From Flavobacteriales bacterium (GTDB lineage: Bacteria > Bacteroidota > Bacteroidia > Flavobacteriales_D > Crocinitomicaceae), in assembly GCA_947460825.1 (NCBI GenBank), contig CANHHA010000002.1, positions 59,029-123,028 of the forward strand: a stretch of DNA of 64,000 nt, given 5' to 3'. The notes under the pieces are model-generated. The model saw only the letters and a program-made list of their open reading frames with translations. It made no database searches and was not told where the DNA came from. Below, piece by piece: positions 1-9,677 of this stretch. A program made the translations under genes and the position numbers. How positions within the stretch are numbered: the first letter of the stretch is position 1; every line of letters begins with the position of its first letter.

Positions 1-1040
1 ATGGTTACTCCGAGTTCTTTTGCTTGATCTTCACTCCAATATTGGATGGGTTGACGAAACGACCGCTGACCGTGTTGCTGTGGGGCAGAGAATCCTGAGA
101 GGGTAAATAAGTGTTTGTCGAATTGCTTAGAAATTTTTAAATAGCCAAAAAAACCTTGACTTGGGGTGCCATCTACCCATCCTGTGGCTTGCTTATAACT
201 GGCTGCAGCGGTAAGACCCCAACCTCCTTTTAGGATTCCTGTATTATAGGCAATCGAGGTGCGCATCAAGTTTCCGGTACCGTATTCTTGTTTTAAACTT
301 CCGCCCTTTTTATTTCCAATTCCTTGAGTTATGATGTTAATGGTTCCACCAATCGATGGCATAGCAATTTTAGTGGCACCCAATCCACGCTGCACTTGCA
401 TGGTCGCAGTAATCGCATCTAATCCAAACCAATTCGACCAATACACCCATCCGTTCTCCATGTCGTTCACCGGAACACCGTCGATCATCACCCCGACGTT
501 ACGTTGGTCGAAGCCACGCACATTGATTCGAGCATCACCGTCTCCACCGCCAGACTGGGTGGCATATACCCCCGCAGTTCCGTTGAGCAACATCGGTAAA
601 TCTCTCGAGCCCAACTCCTCTTGAATTTTTTGCGCACTAATCCTGGTGACTGCAATCGGAACTGGACCGTCTTTGACAATGTTACCGATTACACGTACTT
701 CATCAAATTCAAGACTGCCAGACATGCTCAGGTTGATGACCTGCTCAGGTTTGGAGATTTTTACATCTTTTACAATGGTATCAAATGAAATCAGGGTTAC
801 CGTAAATCGGTAATTTCCGAAGGGGATATCCCGAAATTCAAAGGCTCCGTTAGATTCTGAGAGTGCACGGCCTACTACAGCCCCGGTATTTAGGGATTTG
901 AGTGCTATTTTGGCACCGCTTACGGTTTGGCTGGAAGAACCTTCAGTGATTTTCCCGGTAATACGGGCTTTCGCAGTTTGTCCATAGGATAATGAACAAA
1001 TGACCCCTAAAAATAAGCTAAGGAAGAATGAACGTTTCAT
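1..1040 (-). CDS. TonB-dependent receptor, N-terminal part (cut by window edge)
   Basis: Outer-membrane active-transport receptor; about 346 N-terminal residues are visible and the rest lies left of base 1. The reverse strand is open from the ATG at 1040 to base 1. A signal peptide covers residues 1-21 and ends in SYGQ. Residues about 24-105 form a carboxypeptidase-regulatory-like beta-sandwich (ITGKITEGSS...), the usual N-terminal extension of Bacteroidota TonB receptors. A plug domain follows from about residue 125, with MLNGTAGVYATQSGGGDGD, INVRGFDQRNVGVMIDGV and a GGTINIIT stretch. No SusD-like partner is visible. The substrate cannot be read from this fragment. An intrinsic terminator hairpin ends one base upstream of the start codon, so there is no room for an ordinary promoter or leader (see findings). 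Confidence 0.93.
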   Translation of the reverse strand, partial: MKRSFFLSLFLGVICSLSYGQTAKARITGKITEGSSSQTVSGAKIALKSLNTGAVVGRALSESNGAFEFRDIPFGNYRFTVTLISFDTIVKDVKISKPEQVINLSMSGSLEFDEVRVIGNIVKDGPVPIAVTRISAQKIQEELGSRDLPMLLNGTAGVYATQSGGGDGDARINVRGFDQRNVGVMIDGVPVNDMENGWVYWSNWFGLDAITATMQVQRGLGATKIAMPSIGGTINIITQGIGNKKGGSLKQEYGTGNLMRTSIAYNTGILKGGWGLTAAASYKQATGWVDGTPSQGFFGYLKISKQFDKHLFTLSGFSAPQQHGQRSFRQPIQYWSEDQAKELGVT

Positions 1041-1041
1041 A

Positions 1042-1066
1042 GAAAAAAAATCCCGCCGAAGCGGGA
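1042..1066 (-). terminator. Intrinsic terminator between lamin-tail gene and TonB receptor
   Basis: On the minus strand the stem TCCCGC / GCGGGA (1066-1061 with 1056-1051) closes a TTCG tetraloop and is followed by a run of eight T. It lies after the stop of the upstream minus-strand gene and directly before the ATG of the next one. Confidence 0.9.
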
Positions 1067-1071
1067 ATGCA

Positions 1072-2130
1072 TTATCGAATGATTACTTTTCGAATCTCTG
1101 ATTTACCGTCTTTGGTGGTAATGTTTACGAAATATACACCGCGAGCCGCATCAATTTGAAAAACCACCAACTCTTGGTTGCTTATTTCCTTAGTTGAAAG
1201 TACTTGTCCGAAGGCATTCAGTACTTGAAAACGCTTAATGTTAGCAGCATTCTTAATATATAACGTACCTGAAGATGGGTTAGGATAGATGGAGTACGCC
1301 AACTCATCCATGTCGTTCACCGATGCAGGATTGCACTGACAATCGTGCGTTCCTAGGGAGTTCCAATTTCCGTCTAAGATTGGGTTTCCACTTCCACCTA
1401 TTACTGGATTTCCATTTTGATCTAATCGAACAATTACCGCAGGAATAGTATCCCATTCTAATAAGGGATCAAAGAACGCTACTTGCGTGATGACACCTTT
1501 TTGGATGCTTGCCTTACGAATCATGGAATGATCTTTCGTTACTAATACGCCTTGACCGTTGTTGAATGGAAATGCAGTTGCCCAAGCGCCATCGTTTCCT
1601 GCTGAAGCTCCAGTTTCGTTCGCAGGATTTTCTCCGATTTTAGCAAAAATATCAACCAACGCAAATCCCGGAACATTCGCGGGACTAATAACCGTGGCAG
1701 CATTCGCAGGAAGCGTTCCTTTTGCTAAAACTACCGCATCATTGCCGTTCCAATAAAATGCATTTGATGTGTTGTACACGGGGCTGTAGAACCCATCCGC
1801 ACGAACTTGCAAAGAATCCCAAATTGGAGCTTCTTGTCCGGTACCTGCAGTATCTAATTTCTCCAACACAGCAACATAAACATCATGCGCTTGTACCGTT
1901 CCCGATAATTGAACAGCATTCGCAACCGTTGCGGTACTAGAACCGTTAGAATAACGAACTACGAAATACCCATTTAGGTTAATCGCCTGATTCGTTGGAT
2001 TGTATATTTCAAGGGCTTTATTGTTCGACCATCCCTCCACATATTCTGAGATGAATAATTCGCTACAATTCGTTTGGCTGAACGATAAGGTAGCGATAGT
2101 AAGAGCAAGTAAGGTAAAAAGTTGTTTCAT
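1072..2130 (-). CDS. Secreted lamin-tail-like domain protein with T9SS type A sorting domain
   Basis: A 352-residue exported protein of unknown specific function. The start at 2130 is preferred over the upstream ATG at 2151 because it begins the signal peptide (MKQLFTLLALTIATLSFSQ). Residues about 22-170 resemble an LTD/lamin-tail domain: CSELFISEYVEG, NNKALEIYNPT and INLNGYFVVRYSNG are typical. The last 75 or so residues are a T9SS type A domain with YSIYPNPSSGTLYI and a C-terminal KVIIR, so the protein should cross the outer membrane by T9SS. Such proteins often have nuclease or adhesion modules, but I see no catalytic motif here. A -7 box TATTTTTG at 2156-2149 lies 18 nt before the start. 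Confidence 0.88.
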   Translation of the reverse strand: MKQLFTLLALTIATLSFSQTNCSELFISEYVEGWSNNKALEIYNPTNQAINLNGYFVVRYSNGSSTATVANAVQLSGTVQAHDVYVAVLEKLDTAGTGQEAPIWDSLQVRADGFYSPVYNTSNAFYWNGNDAVVLAKGTLPANAATVISPANVPGFALVDIFAKIGENPANETGASAGNDGAWATAFPFNNGQGVLVTKDHSMIRKASIQKGVITQVAFFDPLLEWDTIPAVIVRLDQNGNPVIGGSGNPILDGNWNSLGTHDCQCNPASVNDMDELAYSIYPNPSSGTLYIKNAANIKRFQVLNAFGQVLSTKEISNQELVVFQIDAARGVYFVNITTKDGKSEIRKVIIR

Positions 2131-2148
2131 AAAATCATGTTTATTGGA

Positions 2149-2156
2149 CAAAAATA
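2149..2156 (-). promoter_or_regulatory. -7 promoter box of the lamin-tail gene
   Basis: TATTTTTG on the minus strand matches the Bacteroidota TAnnTTTG consensus, 18 nt before the ATG at 2130. Confidence 0.6.
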
Positions 2157-2253
2157 ATGGGTTTTTTTGAATATTCCCTAGGTGTGGAAGGTTACCATTC
2201 TGTTAATTTCAACAATCAGCGGAAATATGTTAAATTCGCATCAAATCAAATGT

Positions 2254-4419
2254 ATGAAATACACACACTTCTTCCTAGTTTTATTGGTCTTTACGGCAAC
2301 CCTTGCGCAAGAAATTACCGTTGAAAAAATTTGGAAAAAATATGAATACCGCACGCAAGGAGTGGATGGTTTCAATTCATTGCAAGACGGCGATCGCTAT
2401 ACTCAATTGGATGATCAAGGCAATTTAGTGCTAGCCTATATCTCCAAGCCAAACGAGGCGCCAAGTGTGCTCATAGACGCAAAAGTTTTAACCTATAAAG
2501 GAAAACAGGTAGTCATTGAAGATTATAGCTTTGATAAATCAGAGCGTAAGATTCTCATTATGACATCAATTAACCCGATTTATAGAAGAAGCTACCATGC
2601 TGTATATTATCTGTATGATTTGGATACCAAGGTACTGAAGGCCTTGGCAGAGGAATACAGTCCACAAACCTTGGCTGAATATTCTCCCGATGGAAAAAAG
2701 GTTTCTTTTATCCACAAAAACGATCTGTATGTTAAGGATTTACTCACCGAGAAAATAAACCCCATCACCACCGACGGTAAGCGCAACAAAATCATTAACG
2801 GTACCACCGATTGGGTGTATGAAGAAGAATTCTCCATCACTAAGGCCTACAGTTGGTCGCCCGATTCAAAGTATATTGCGTTTTTAAAGTTTGTCGAAAA
2901 GGGAGTGAAAGAATTTGGAATCGATATGTACGGTGAATTATATCCAGATCGATTCGAATACAAATATCCGAAAGCTGGCGAAGATAATTCCAAAGTTACT
3001 GCGCATTGGGTGACGGTTTCTAAGCCTCAAAAAATAAACCCTATATCGCTTGGGAGCTATGAATACATTCCAAGAATCCAATGGTCGAATGTCTCCAATC
3101 GCCTCTTATTACAGACTATGAATCGCCACCAAGACAGCTTGCGCTATCACATGGTGGATTTTACTGTCGGAAAAAAACCGGTTCAACAGATTTTGTATAC
3201 AGACCAAAGTAATACGTATGTGGATGTGAATGAGTCCCTGCATTTTATGCCCAATGGCAATGGGTTTTTCTTTACTTCGGAAAAATCAGGGTTTAATCAA
3301 CTCTATGCCTTAGATTATTCGGGCAACCTTAGTTCAATTTCTGACGGTGAATTGGACTTGATTGATGCCTATGGTGTGAGTCAAGATGGTACGCATTTTT
3401 ACTTCACACGTTCCCAGCAGCTTGGGATTTCTAAAGTGCTCTGTCAAATTAATGTTCAAACGAAAGAGGTGAAAATATTGTCGCCCTTGGAAGGTTGGAT
3501 GGACGCCTCCTTCACACAAGGGATGAAATATTTTGTAGGAACTTATTCTGATGCCAATACACCACCAGTTTATGGGTTATATAACGGCAATGGATCTGTA
3601 GTGAAAACAATGGAAGATAATGCGGCGTTAAACAAGGTTTTATCTAGTTTAAATTTGAGTAAGAAAACGTACCGGACGATTAAGGTAAATGGCACCGAAC
3701 TGAATGTTTCTATTATTTACCCTTCGAATTTCAACGAATCCAATAAATACCCGGTATACATGAATGTATATGGTGGGCCTGGGCATAACGAAGTAACCAA
3801 CCAATGGGATGGTAATGATTTTATGTTTCACCAGTTATTGGCTTCAAAGGGGTATATTGTAGTAAGTGTAGATCCTCGAGGTACACAATACCGTGGGGCT
3901 GCATTTAAGAAAGCAACATACCTGCAGTTGGGTAAATTGGAAGTTGAAGATTTTATTGGCACGGCAAAATATTTCCAAACCCTTCCATATGTTGACGCGA
4001 ATCGCGTGGGAATTATGGGGTGGAGTTATGGTGGCTTTATGTCTTCTTTGGCCATGACTAAAGGCGCAGATGTATTTAGCATGGGAATTGCAGTAGCTCC
4101 GGTTACCAATTGGAGATATTACGATAACATTTATACCGAGCGTTTCATGCGCACTCCGCAAGAAAATCCGGCGGGTTATGATACCAATTCGCCGATTAAT
4201 CACGTGGATAAATTAAAAGGCAAATTCTTGTTAGTGCATGGAATGGCCGACGACAATGTTCATTTTCAAAACAGTATCGATATGATCAGTGCCTTAGTTA
4301 AGGCAAATAAGCAATTTGATTTCTTTGCATATCCAAATAAGAATCACGGGATATACGGTGGCAATACGCGAAATCACTTGTTTTCAATGATGTACGACTA
4401 TATTTTAAAGAATCTGTAA
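2254..4419 (+). CDS. S9 family dipeptidyl peptidase IV-type serine peptidase
   Basis: Exported exopeptidase expected to cleave X-Pro or similar dipeptides in the periplasm or at the surface. It has 721 residues from the ATG at 2254; this start gives a clean signal peptide (MKYTHFFLVLLVFTATLAQ), while the ORF extends upstream without one. Residues about 60-470 form the DPPIV N-terminal beta-propeller with the DWVYEEEF substrate-binding segment. The C-terminal alpha/beta hydrolase carries Ser591 in GWSYGG, Asp666 in HGMADDNVHF and His698 in NKNHGIYGG. Asp-to-His spacing equals that of human DPP4. A TAAATTCG box at 2231-2238 may be its -7 element. It stands alone, divergent from the lamin-tail gene. 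Confidence 0.95.
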   Translation: MKYTHFFLVLLVFTATLAQEITVEKIWKKYEYRTQGVDGFNSLQDGDRYTQLDDQGNLVLAYISKPNEAPSVLIDAKVLTYKGKQVVIEDYSFDKSERKILIMTSINPIYRRSYHAVYYLYDLDTKVLKALAEEYSPQTLAEYSPDGKKVSFIHKNDLYVKDLLTEKINPITTDGKRNKIINGTTDWVYEEEFSITKAYSWSPDSKYIAFLKFVEKGVKEFGIDMYGELYPDRFEYKYPKAGEDNSKVTAHWVTVSKPQKINPISLGSYEYIPRIQWSNVSNRLLLQTMNRHQDSLRYHMVDFTVGKKPVQQILYTDQSNTYVDVNESLHFMPNGNGFFFTSEKSGFNQLYALDYSGNLSSISDGELDLIDAYGVSQDGTHFYFTRSQQLGISKVLCQINVQTKEVKILSPLEGWMDASFTQGMKYFVGTYSDANTPPVYGLYNGNGSVVKTMEDNAALNKVLSSLNLSKKTYRTIKVNGTELNVSIIYPSNFNESNKYPVYMNVYGGPGHNEVTNQWDGNDFMFHQLLASKGYIVVSVDPRGTQYRGAAFKKATYLQLGKLEVEDFIGTAKYFQTLPYVDANRVGIMGWSYGGFMSSLAMTKGADVFSMGIAVAPVTNWRYYDNIYTERFMRTPQENPAGYDTNSPINHVDKLKGKFLLVHGMADDNVHFQNSIDMISALVKANKQFDFFAYPNKNHGIYGGNTRNHLFSMMYDYILKNL

Positions 4420-4536
4420 CGGCCTTGGCTTAAACGTCCCGAAAAAATGTTTAAGATTTTAAAATAATCTAATCTAAAACTCGATTTTGTTTAGTATTTT
4501 AGGCGGAAAATTTATTAGAAACACTTTAAACACACC

Positions 4537-5823
4537 ATGAGCGAAATTGCGAAAATTGAATTAAACGGAAAGGTATACGAATTGCCGGTAATTGTTGGTA
4601 CTGAGAATGAAAAAGCAATTGACATTTCAAAATTGAGAGATCTTACCGGATATGTTACCTTAGACAGTGGGTACAAAAATACAGGAGCAACTAAAAGCGC
4701 CATTACCTTTTTGGAGGGAGAAGAAGGGATCTTACATTATCGCGGTTACCCGATTGAACAATTGGCTGAACGTGCTACTTTCTTGGAGGTATCTTTTCTA
4801 CTTATTTATGGCGAATTACCCTCTGCAACAGAGTTAGAGGCCTTTGAAAACAGTATAAAAAAGCACACGCTCGTTCATGAGGACATGAAGCGTTTTTTTG
4901 AGGCCTATCCAGCCAAAGCCCATCCAATGGGTGTATTGTCTTCCATGATTTGCTCGCTATCTACGTTTTACCCGGAATCATTAGACCCGAATAGAAGTGC
5001 TGAAGCGAAAAACCTTACGATGCATCGTTTAATTGCAAAATTACCCACATTGGCCGCATGGTCATACAAAAATTCGATTCGCCATCCATTCATGTATCCA
5101 AAGAATCATCATGACTACGTCAGTAATTTTATGTACATGATGTTTGCTATGCCTACGGAAAATTATGAGGTAGATCCGGTGGTCGTTTCTGCGTTAAATA
5201 CCCTGTTGATCCTTCATGCAGATCATGAGCAAAATTGCTCCACATCTACCGTTCGACTGGTTGGTTCAGCGAATGCGAATTTGTACTCTGCTGTTTCGGC
5301 TGGAATTTCTGCCCTATGGGGTCCGCTACACGGAGGTGCCAATCAAGAGGTTATAGAGATGCTAGAACAGATTTCGAATGATGGAGGAAATGTAGATAAG
5401 TGGGTTGCAAAAGCCAAAGATAAAGAAGACCCCTTCCGTTTAATGGGCTTCGGTCACCGCGTGTACAAGAATTTTGATCCAAGAGCTACCATTATTAAAA
5501 AGGCCTGCGATGAGGTGCTTAATAAATTGGGAGTGAACGACCCATTGCTTGATATTGCTAAGAAATTAGAGCAAGTGGCACTGGAGGATGAATACTTCAA
5601 AGCAAGAAACTTATATCCAAATGTAGATTTCTATTCAGGGATTATTTACAAGGCCCTCGGAATTCCAACAGAAATGTTTACGGTAATGTTTGCCCTTGGA
5701 CGACTTCCGGGATGGATTGCTCAGTGGAAAGAAATGACGGAGAACAAAGAACCAATTGGACGTCCTCGCCAGATTTATACGGGTGCAACAAAACGGGACT
5801 ATGTTTCACTAGATCAGCGCTAA
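4537..5823 (+). CDS. gltA: Citrate synthase
   Basis: Condenses acetyl-CoA and oxaloacetate at the entry of the TCA cycle. The 428 residues match the hexameric bacterial type II enzyme. Catalytic residues are visible as His265 in PLHGGANQEV, His307 in GFGHRVYKNFDPRA and Asp364 in NVDFYSG, numbering almost identical to E. coli GltA (264/305/362). The gene is monocistronic and ends at a bidirectional terminator shared with the convergent RNA methyltransferase gene. The N-terminal beta-domain (about residues 1-50) is present, as is normal for this subtype. Confidence 0.98.
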   Translation: MSEIAKIELNGKVYELPVIVGTENEKAIDISKLRDLTGYVTLDSGYKNTGATKSAITFLEGEEGILHYRGYPIEQLAERATFLEVSFLLIYGELPSATELEAFENSIKKHTLVHEDMKRFFEAYPAKAHPMGVLSSMICSLSTFYPESLDPNRSAEAKNLTMHRLIAKLPTLAAWSYKNSIRHPFMYPKNHHDYVSNFMYMMFAMPTENYEVDPVVVSALNTLLILHADHEQNCSTSTVRLVGSANANLYSAVSAGISALWGPLHGGANQEVIEMLEQISNDGGNVDKWVAKAKDKEDPFRLMGFGHRVYKNFDPRATIIKKACDEVLNKLGVNDPLLDIAKKLEQVALEDEYFKARNLYPNVDFYSGIIYKALGIPTEMFTVMFALGRLPGWIAQWKEMTENKEPIGRPRQIYTGATKRDYVSLDQR

Positions 5824-5852
5824 GAGCAGGCTATAATATTCCAGATAATTTG

Positions 5853-5881
5853 AAAAAGCGTAAGATATTCTTACGCTTTTT
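5853..5881. terminator. Bidirectional intrinsic terminator
   Basis: A 12-bp perfect stem AAAAAGCGTAAG / CTTACGCTTTTT with a 5-base loop has T-runs on both strands. It separates citrate synthase (+) and the RlmL-like gene (-). The stop codon of the minus-strand gene (5873-5871) lies inside the stem. Confidence 0.95.
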
Positions 5882-7061
5882 TTGTGTCGTTTTCTAGTGC
5901 TGCAGCCTTACTTCCCGCAAAGGTGTCATACCGTCGAAAACTGCAACGCAAGTCGCCATTGAAAACGTCGTATTTTTTACTGGGTTTTAATCCAATGGAT
6001 TTCCATCCTTCTTCGTTGCTGCTAATAATCCAGGCAGGAATCCCTTGCATTTTATGCTTCAACCAAGAGCCAAGTTCTTGATACATCGCTTCTTCTTCTA
6101 TCGTAATTCGCTCATCATATGGCGGGTTACAGAGTAAGAATTCAATCTCAGCATTAGGTTCGATGGATTTGAAATCAAGGGATTGTACCGTCACAAAACG
6201 GCCAAATGAAAAACCACGTAGGTTGCGTCGAGTTTTTAAAACCATCTCATCAGAAATGTCAGACCCTCCGATCTTACACGGTAACTCTTTAACGATCCGC
6301 GGGGCCTCATCCATGATTTCTTGCCAAACGGTTGCATCGAAGGTATTGAGGTTTTTAAATGCGTAGTGCGAGCGTTCGATGTTTGAAGGAATACCCGTGG
6401 CCAATAATGCCGCCTCAATTAAAAAAGTTCCTGCACCGCAAAACGGATCGTAAAAGGCTTGTTTTCGGTCCCAACCAGAAAGTCGGATGAGTGAGGCTGC
6501 CACTACCTCATTAATCGGTGCGATTCCTGTAGCAATTCGATACCCGCGTTGAAATAAGGGTAATCCACTGGTATTTAAGGATATTACTCCTTCAAAATCG
6601 GTTAAATACAAATCTAAGCCAACCTTTGGATGTTTTGTGTCGATTGATGGTCGCTCTTTGTTTAGTTCTTTAAAATGATCTACCACGGCGTCCTTAACTA
6701 AGAGGAAAGGGTAGTGGGTGTTTCGGATTTTCTTGGTTTGTATGGCTCCACGCACGGCAAAGGTATTCCGTTCATGGAATAACTTAGACCAATTAATGCT
6801 GAGCGCGGCGTCATAGATGTCTTTTTCATTTCTGAAAGGGAACCGCGTGATTTCAACTAAGACATTAATCGCACAGCGACTGTATAGGTTTAAATAGTAG
6901 ACATCTCGCCATGAACCTACTAAGGAAACCGCACGATTTCCCTTGCTCAAATCGGTGTATCCTAATTCTTGGAGTTCCTCCATGAGCACCTCCTCGAATC
7001 CGTAAAAACACTTTAATGTTATTGTTAATTTTTTGTCACTTTCTAGGGTCTGATTTGTCAT
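5871..7061 (-). CDS. THUMP-domain class I SAM-dependent RNA methyltransferase (RlmL-like)
   Basis: Probable 23S rRNA guanine-N2 methyltransferase of the RlmL/UPF0020 family; cytoplasmic. The chosen start at 7061 (MTNQTLESDKKL) gives 396 residues; the ORF extends upstream to 7160 but that part is not family-like and would run across the divergent patatin promoter. Order: ferredoxin-like/THUMP region about residues 10-150, then a Rossmann methyltransferase with SAM-binding DPFCGAG near 205-211 and catalytic NPPY at 312-315. It lacks the second (RlmK) half found in E. coli RlmL, which is normal for Bacteroidota. Substrate G2445 is inferred from the family. Confidence 0.93.
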   Translation of the reverse strand: MTNQTLESDKKLTITLKCFYGFEEVLMEELQELGYTDLSKGNRAVSLVGSWRDVYYLNLYSRCAINVLVEITRFPFRNEKDIYDAALSINWSKLFHERNTFAVRGAIQTKKIRNTHYPFLLVKDAVVDHFKELNKERPSIDTKHPKVGLDLYLTDFEGVISLNTSGLPLFQRGYRIATGIAPINEVVAASLIRLSGWDRKQAFYDPFCGAGTFLIEAALLATGIPSNIERSHYAFKNLNTFDATVWQEIMDEAPRIVKELPCKIGGSDISDEMVLKTRRNLRGFSFGRFVTVQSLDFKSIEPNAEIEFLLCNPPYDERITIEEEAMYQELGSWLKHKMQGIPAWIISSNEEGWKSIGLKPSKKYDVFNGDLRCSFRRYDTFAGSKAAALENDTKKA

Positions 7062-7078
7062 TGACACTGTATTGCGTG

Positions 7079-7086
7079 TATTTTTG
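7079..7086 (+). promoter_or_regulatory. -7 promoter box of the patatin gene
   Basis: TATTTTTG matches TAnnTTTG. It lies inside the divergent overlap region, 16 nt before the proposed TTG start at 7103, which excludes the ATG at 7016 as the start for this transcript. Confidence 0.6.
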
Positions 7087-7102
7087 TACAAATGAACAAA
7101 CT

Positions 7103-9394
7103 TTGACGGGGATACGCACCATTTTATTTTTAATTTTTTTAAGTGGTGTATTGCTTCCATGCTACGCCCAGCAAAAAATCGGAGTGGTCTTAAGTGGCGG
7201 TGGTGCTGCAGGCTTAGCGCATATTGGGGTGCTTAAAGCACTGGAAGAAAATCACATCCCCATTGATTATATCTGTGGAACTTCTGCCGGGGCCTTAGTG
7301 GGTTCAATGTATGCCTGCGGGATGTCACCAATGGAAATGGAAGCCTTTGTGACCTCACGCGCCTTTCAGTTAATGACGAGTGGTGAAATCCCATCTGGAA
7401 GTAGATTCTTGTACCGCGAAAAAGACCCAAATGCGAGCATGTTATCGCTTCCATTTAGTCCAGATTCCTTGCTGCAGACCTCGATCCCCATGAATATCAT
7501 TCGCCCGATTTATTTGGATTTTGAAATGTTAAAGCTCATGGGGCAAATCGGAGCTTCTTCCCACCGTAATTTCGATAGCTTGCTCGTTCCGTTTCGCTGC
7601 GTTGGAAGTGATGTCATTAATAAGAAAAGCGTGGTGTTTAGCGCTGGGGATCTTAATGCAGCCGTGCGTGCATCAATGACCTATCCGCTTTATGTTAACC
7701 CAATAAAAATTAATCAGGTCATTTACTTCGATGGTGGACTATACAATAACTTTCCAGTGAATGTGATGTATCAGGAATTCAGTCCAGATGTGATCATTGG
7801 TAGTAATGTGTCCGACAATACGCCCATACCGGATGAACAGAATTTTATTGGGTTATTGGATCACATGACCCGAACCCCCACGAATTACGCGATGCCCTGT
7901 GCTCAGGGAATAATTATTTCCCCAAACATTACGGTAGGGACCTTTGATTTTGGAGATGCTAAACAGGCCATTCAAGAGGGGTATGAACAGGCCTTACTTT
8001 ATATAGATTCGATTAAACGGCTGATTCCAAACGAAACGGATACGGTGGCTTTAAAAGCAAAACGAGCACTATTGAATGCGAAGAGTCAGCATCGAAGAAT
8101 AAGTTCAATGTCTACTGAGTTTCATGGAAAACGTTCAATTTCCTATGCCTCTCAGGCATTGATTCGATCTAGAAAAAAGGAGCAAATGACTTGGGAAAAA
8201 TTTGAGAATCGGTATTTTCGGCTATACGCCGCAGAACAGGTTGATTATTTATTCCCCACCTTAAGTGAAAAAAAGGACTCTACATACCATTTGAACTTGT
8301 ACGTCCGAAGATCAAAACCTTTGTTACTAAGTGTAGGGGGGCATCTGTCTTCCAGGCCTGTAAATACAGGATACATCGGCCTTACCTATCGCCATATTGG
8401 CCGAACGGCTACTTCGATTCACGCCGAAAGTTACTTTGGGAAATTTTATGGTTCGGCTAAGGGAGAGCTTTCCCTCGATATACCCGGCGTTTTTCCAGTA
8501 TCCGCATCCGCATATTTCGTGATGAATCGATGGGATTATTTCAGGAGTTTCGCTACGTTTTTTGAAGACGTTAAACCCTCTTTTTTGGTCCAAAATGAAA
8601 TGTACTACGGTGTAAAAATAAAACATCCCATCTTGAATAATTCCAAGGCTGTATTTGATGTGCGCTGGTTTAATTTGGAGGATGACTATTACCAGACACA
8701 GAATTTTTTAAGCACCGATACCGCAGATATGACCTTGTTGAATGGAAGTTTGCTCTCCTACGAGATTACTGATAATTCCCTAAATCGGAAGCAATTTGCA
8801 AATGAAGGACATTTCCTGACCTTTAAAATTAAGTATTTAACAGGCTTGGAACGCACGGTTCCAGGAACAACTGCCCAATTCGATAGTACGGTGTCGAAAC
8901 AACATGATTGGTTGAATATTAACATGGAAGGCCAATATTATTTTTTGACGACCCCGCATTTTCATTTAGGAATCCATGGGAAGGCCATGTTTAATTCTCA
9001 ATCCTTATTCGCCAATTACACAGCAAGCCTACTTTCCATGCCAACGCTAAATGTGATTCCGGATTTGGAAACTTACTTTTTTAAGGAATATCGTTCACCA
9101 CAGTTCTTTTCTGTGGGGGCGAATGTAGTGGTTCCCATTACAAAAGGCTTGGAATATCGCTTGGATGTTTATTATTATCAACCCTTTTTGATCTTGCAAA
9201 AATTAGACGATGGTTCTATACAATACTCTAAACCGTTTAAAGGAGAAACATGGTTGGCTTCTACCAGCCTCTTGTATCATACGCCATTGGGACCAATCCG
9301 TGCAACGCTCAATTATTTTCCGAAACAAGCTATTCCTTTGAATTTTCAGATGAGTTTCGGATATGTCTTGTTTAACGAGCGAGCAGTTCGCTAG
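7103..9394 (+). CDS. Patatin-like phospholipase with C-terminal beta-barrel (PlpD/type Vd-like)
   Basis: Predicted outer-membrane lipase of about 763 residues. I choose the TTG at 7103 because it starts a short signal peptide ending LLPCYAQ, whereas the ATG at 7016 lies upstream of the promoter box. The patatin domain (about 27-340) has the oxyanion motif SGGGAAG, nucleophile Ser61 in GTSAGA and the dyad Asp210 in FDGG. A POTRA-like stretch follows (about 375-430), then an Omp85-like 16-strand-type barrel to the C-terminus, the architecture of PlpD-type autotransporters. In those, the barrel secretes or anchors the lipase; substrate is probably phospholipid (family inference). A second diverged copy of its last 21 codons lies at 13149-13214. 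Confidence 0.9.
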   Translation: MTGIRTILFLIFLSGVLLPCYAQQKIGVVLSGGGAAGLAHIGVLKALEENHIPIDYICGTSAGALVGSMYACGMSPMEMEAFVTSRAFQLMTSGEIPSGSRFLYREKDPNASMLSLPFSPDSLLQTSIPMNIIRPIYLDFEMLKLMGQIGASSHRNFDSLLVPFRCVGSDVINKKSVVFSAGDLNAAVRASMTYPLYVNPIKINQVIYFDGGLYNNFPVNVMYQEFSPDVIIGSNVSDNTPIPDEQNFIGLLDHMTRTPTNYAMPCAQGIIISPNITVGTFDFGDAKQAIQEGYEQALLYIDSIKRLIPNETDTVALKAKRALLNAKSQHRRISSMSTEFHGKRSISYASQALIRSRKKEQMTWEKFENRYFRLYAAEQVDYLFPTLSEKKDSTYHLNLYVRRSKPLLLSVGGHLSSRPVNTGYIGLTYRHIGRTATSIHAESYFGKFYGSAKGELSLDIPGVFPVSASAYFVMNRWDYFRSFATFFEDVKPSFLVQNEMYYGVKIKHPILNNSKAVFDVRWFNLEDDYYQTQNFLSTDTADMTLLNGSLLSYEITDNSLNRKQFANEGHFLTFKIKYLTGLERTVPGTTAQFDSTVSKQHDWLNINMEGQYYFLTTPHFHLGIHGKAMFNSQSLFANYTASLLSMPTLNVIPDLETYFFKEYRSPQFFSVGANVVVPITKGLEYRLDVYYYQPFLILQKLDDGSIQYSKPFKGETWLASTSLLYHTPLGPIRATLNYFPKQAIPLNFQMSFGYVLFNERAVR

Positions 9395-9645
9395 AAGCTA
9401 AGATAAGAAACAATCATACAGAGAGGGTGCGGCAATGTATTCGTGTAAGCTCAAAAATTACTCTTAATTAACAAAAGTGGTTGTAAGCTAACGTCAAAAA
9501 TCGAGAATTCTTAAAATTCCCTTCCATTTTGATACTAAAACCGATAGATTTTAATGGAGTGGAGTTTGTTAAATTTGATCATTATGTTTCGTTTACTCTT
9601 AAATTATTTATAAGTGAACTAATTGACAAATAGCTGTTTAAGCAT

Positions 9646-9653
9646 TAAATTTG
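9646..9653 (+). promoter_or_regulatory. -7 promoter box of the SGNH/beta-helix operon
   Basis: TAAATTTG (consensus TAnnTTTG) with an upstream TTGA at 9623-9626, spacer 19. It is 24 nt before the ATG at 9678. The rest of the 283-base gap from 9395 is A+T-rich and holds no gene I can support. Confidence 0.6.
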
Positions 9654-9677
9654 TTTCAAACAACATACTATAAACTT

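Noticed and set aside
331..679. Two ORFs of 60-100 codons inside the TonB receptor
   Set aside because: They lie in other frames of a clearly coding region (plug domain) and have no protein-like features.
9425..9440. GGGTGCGG after the patatin gene, resembling a REP-palindrome arm
   Set aside because: Only eight bases match and no complementary arm is present.
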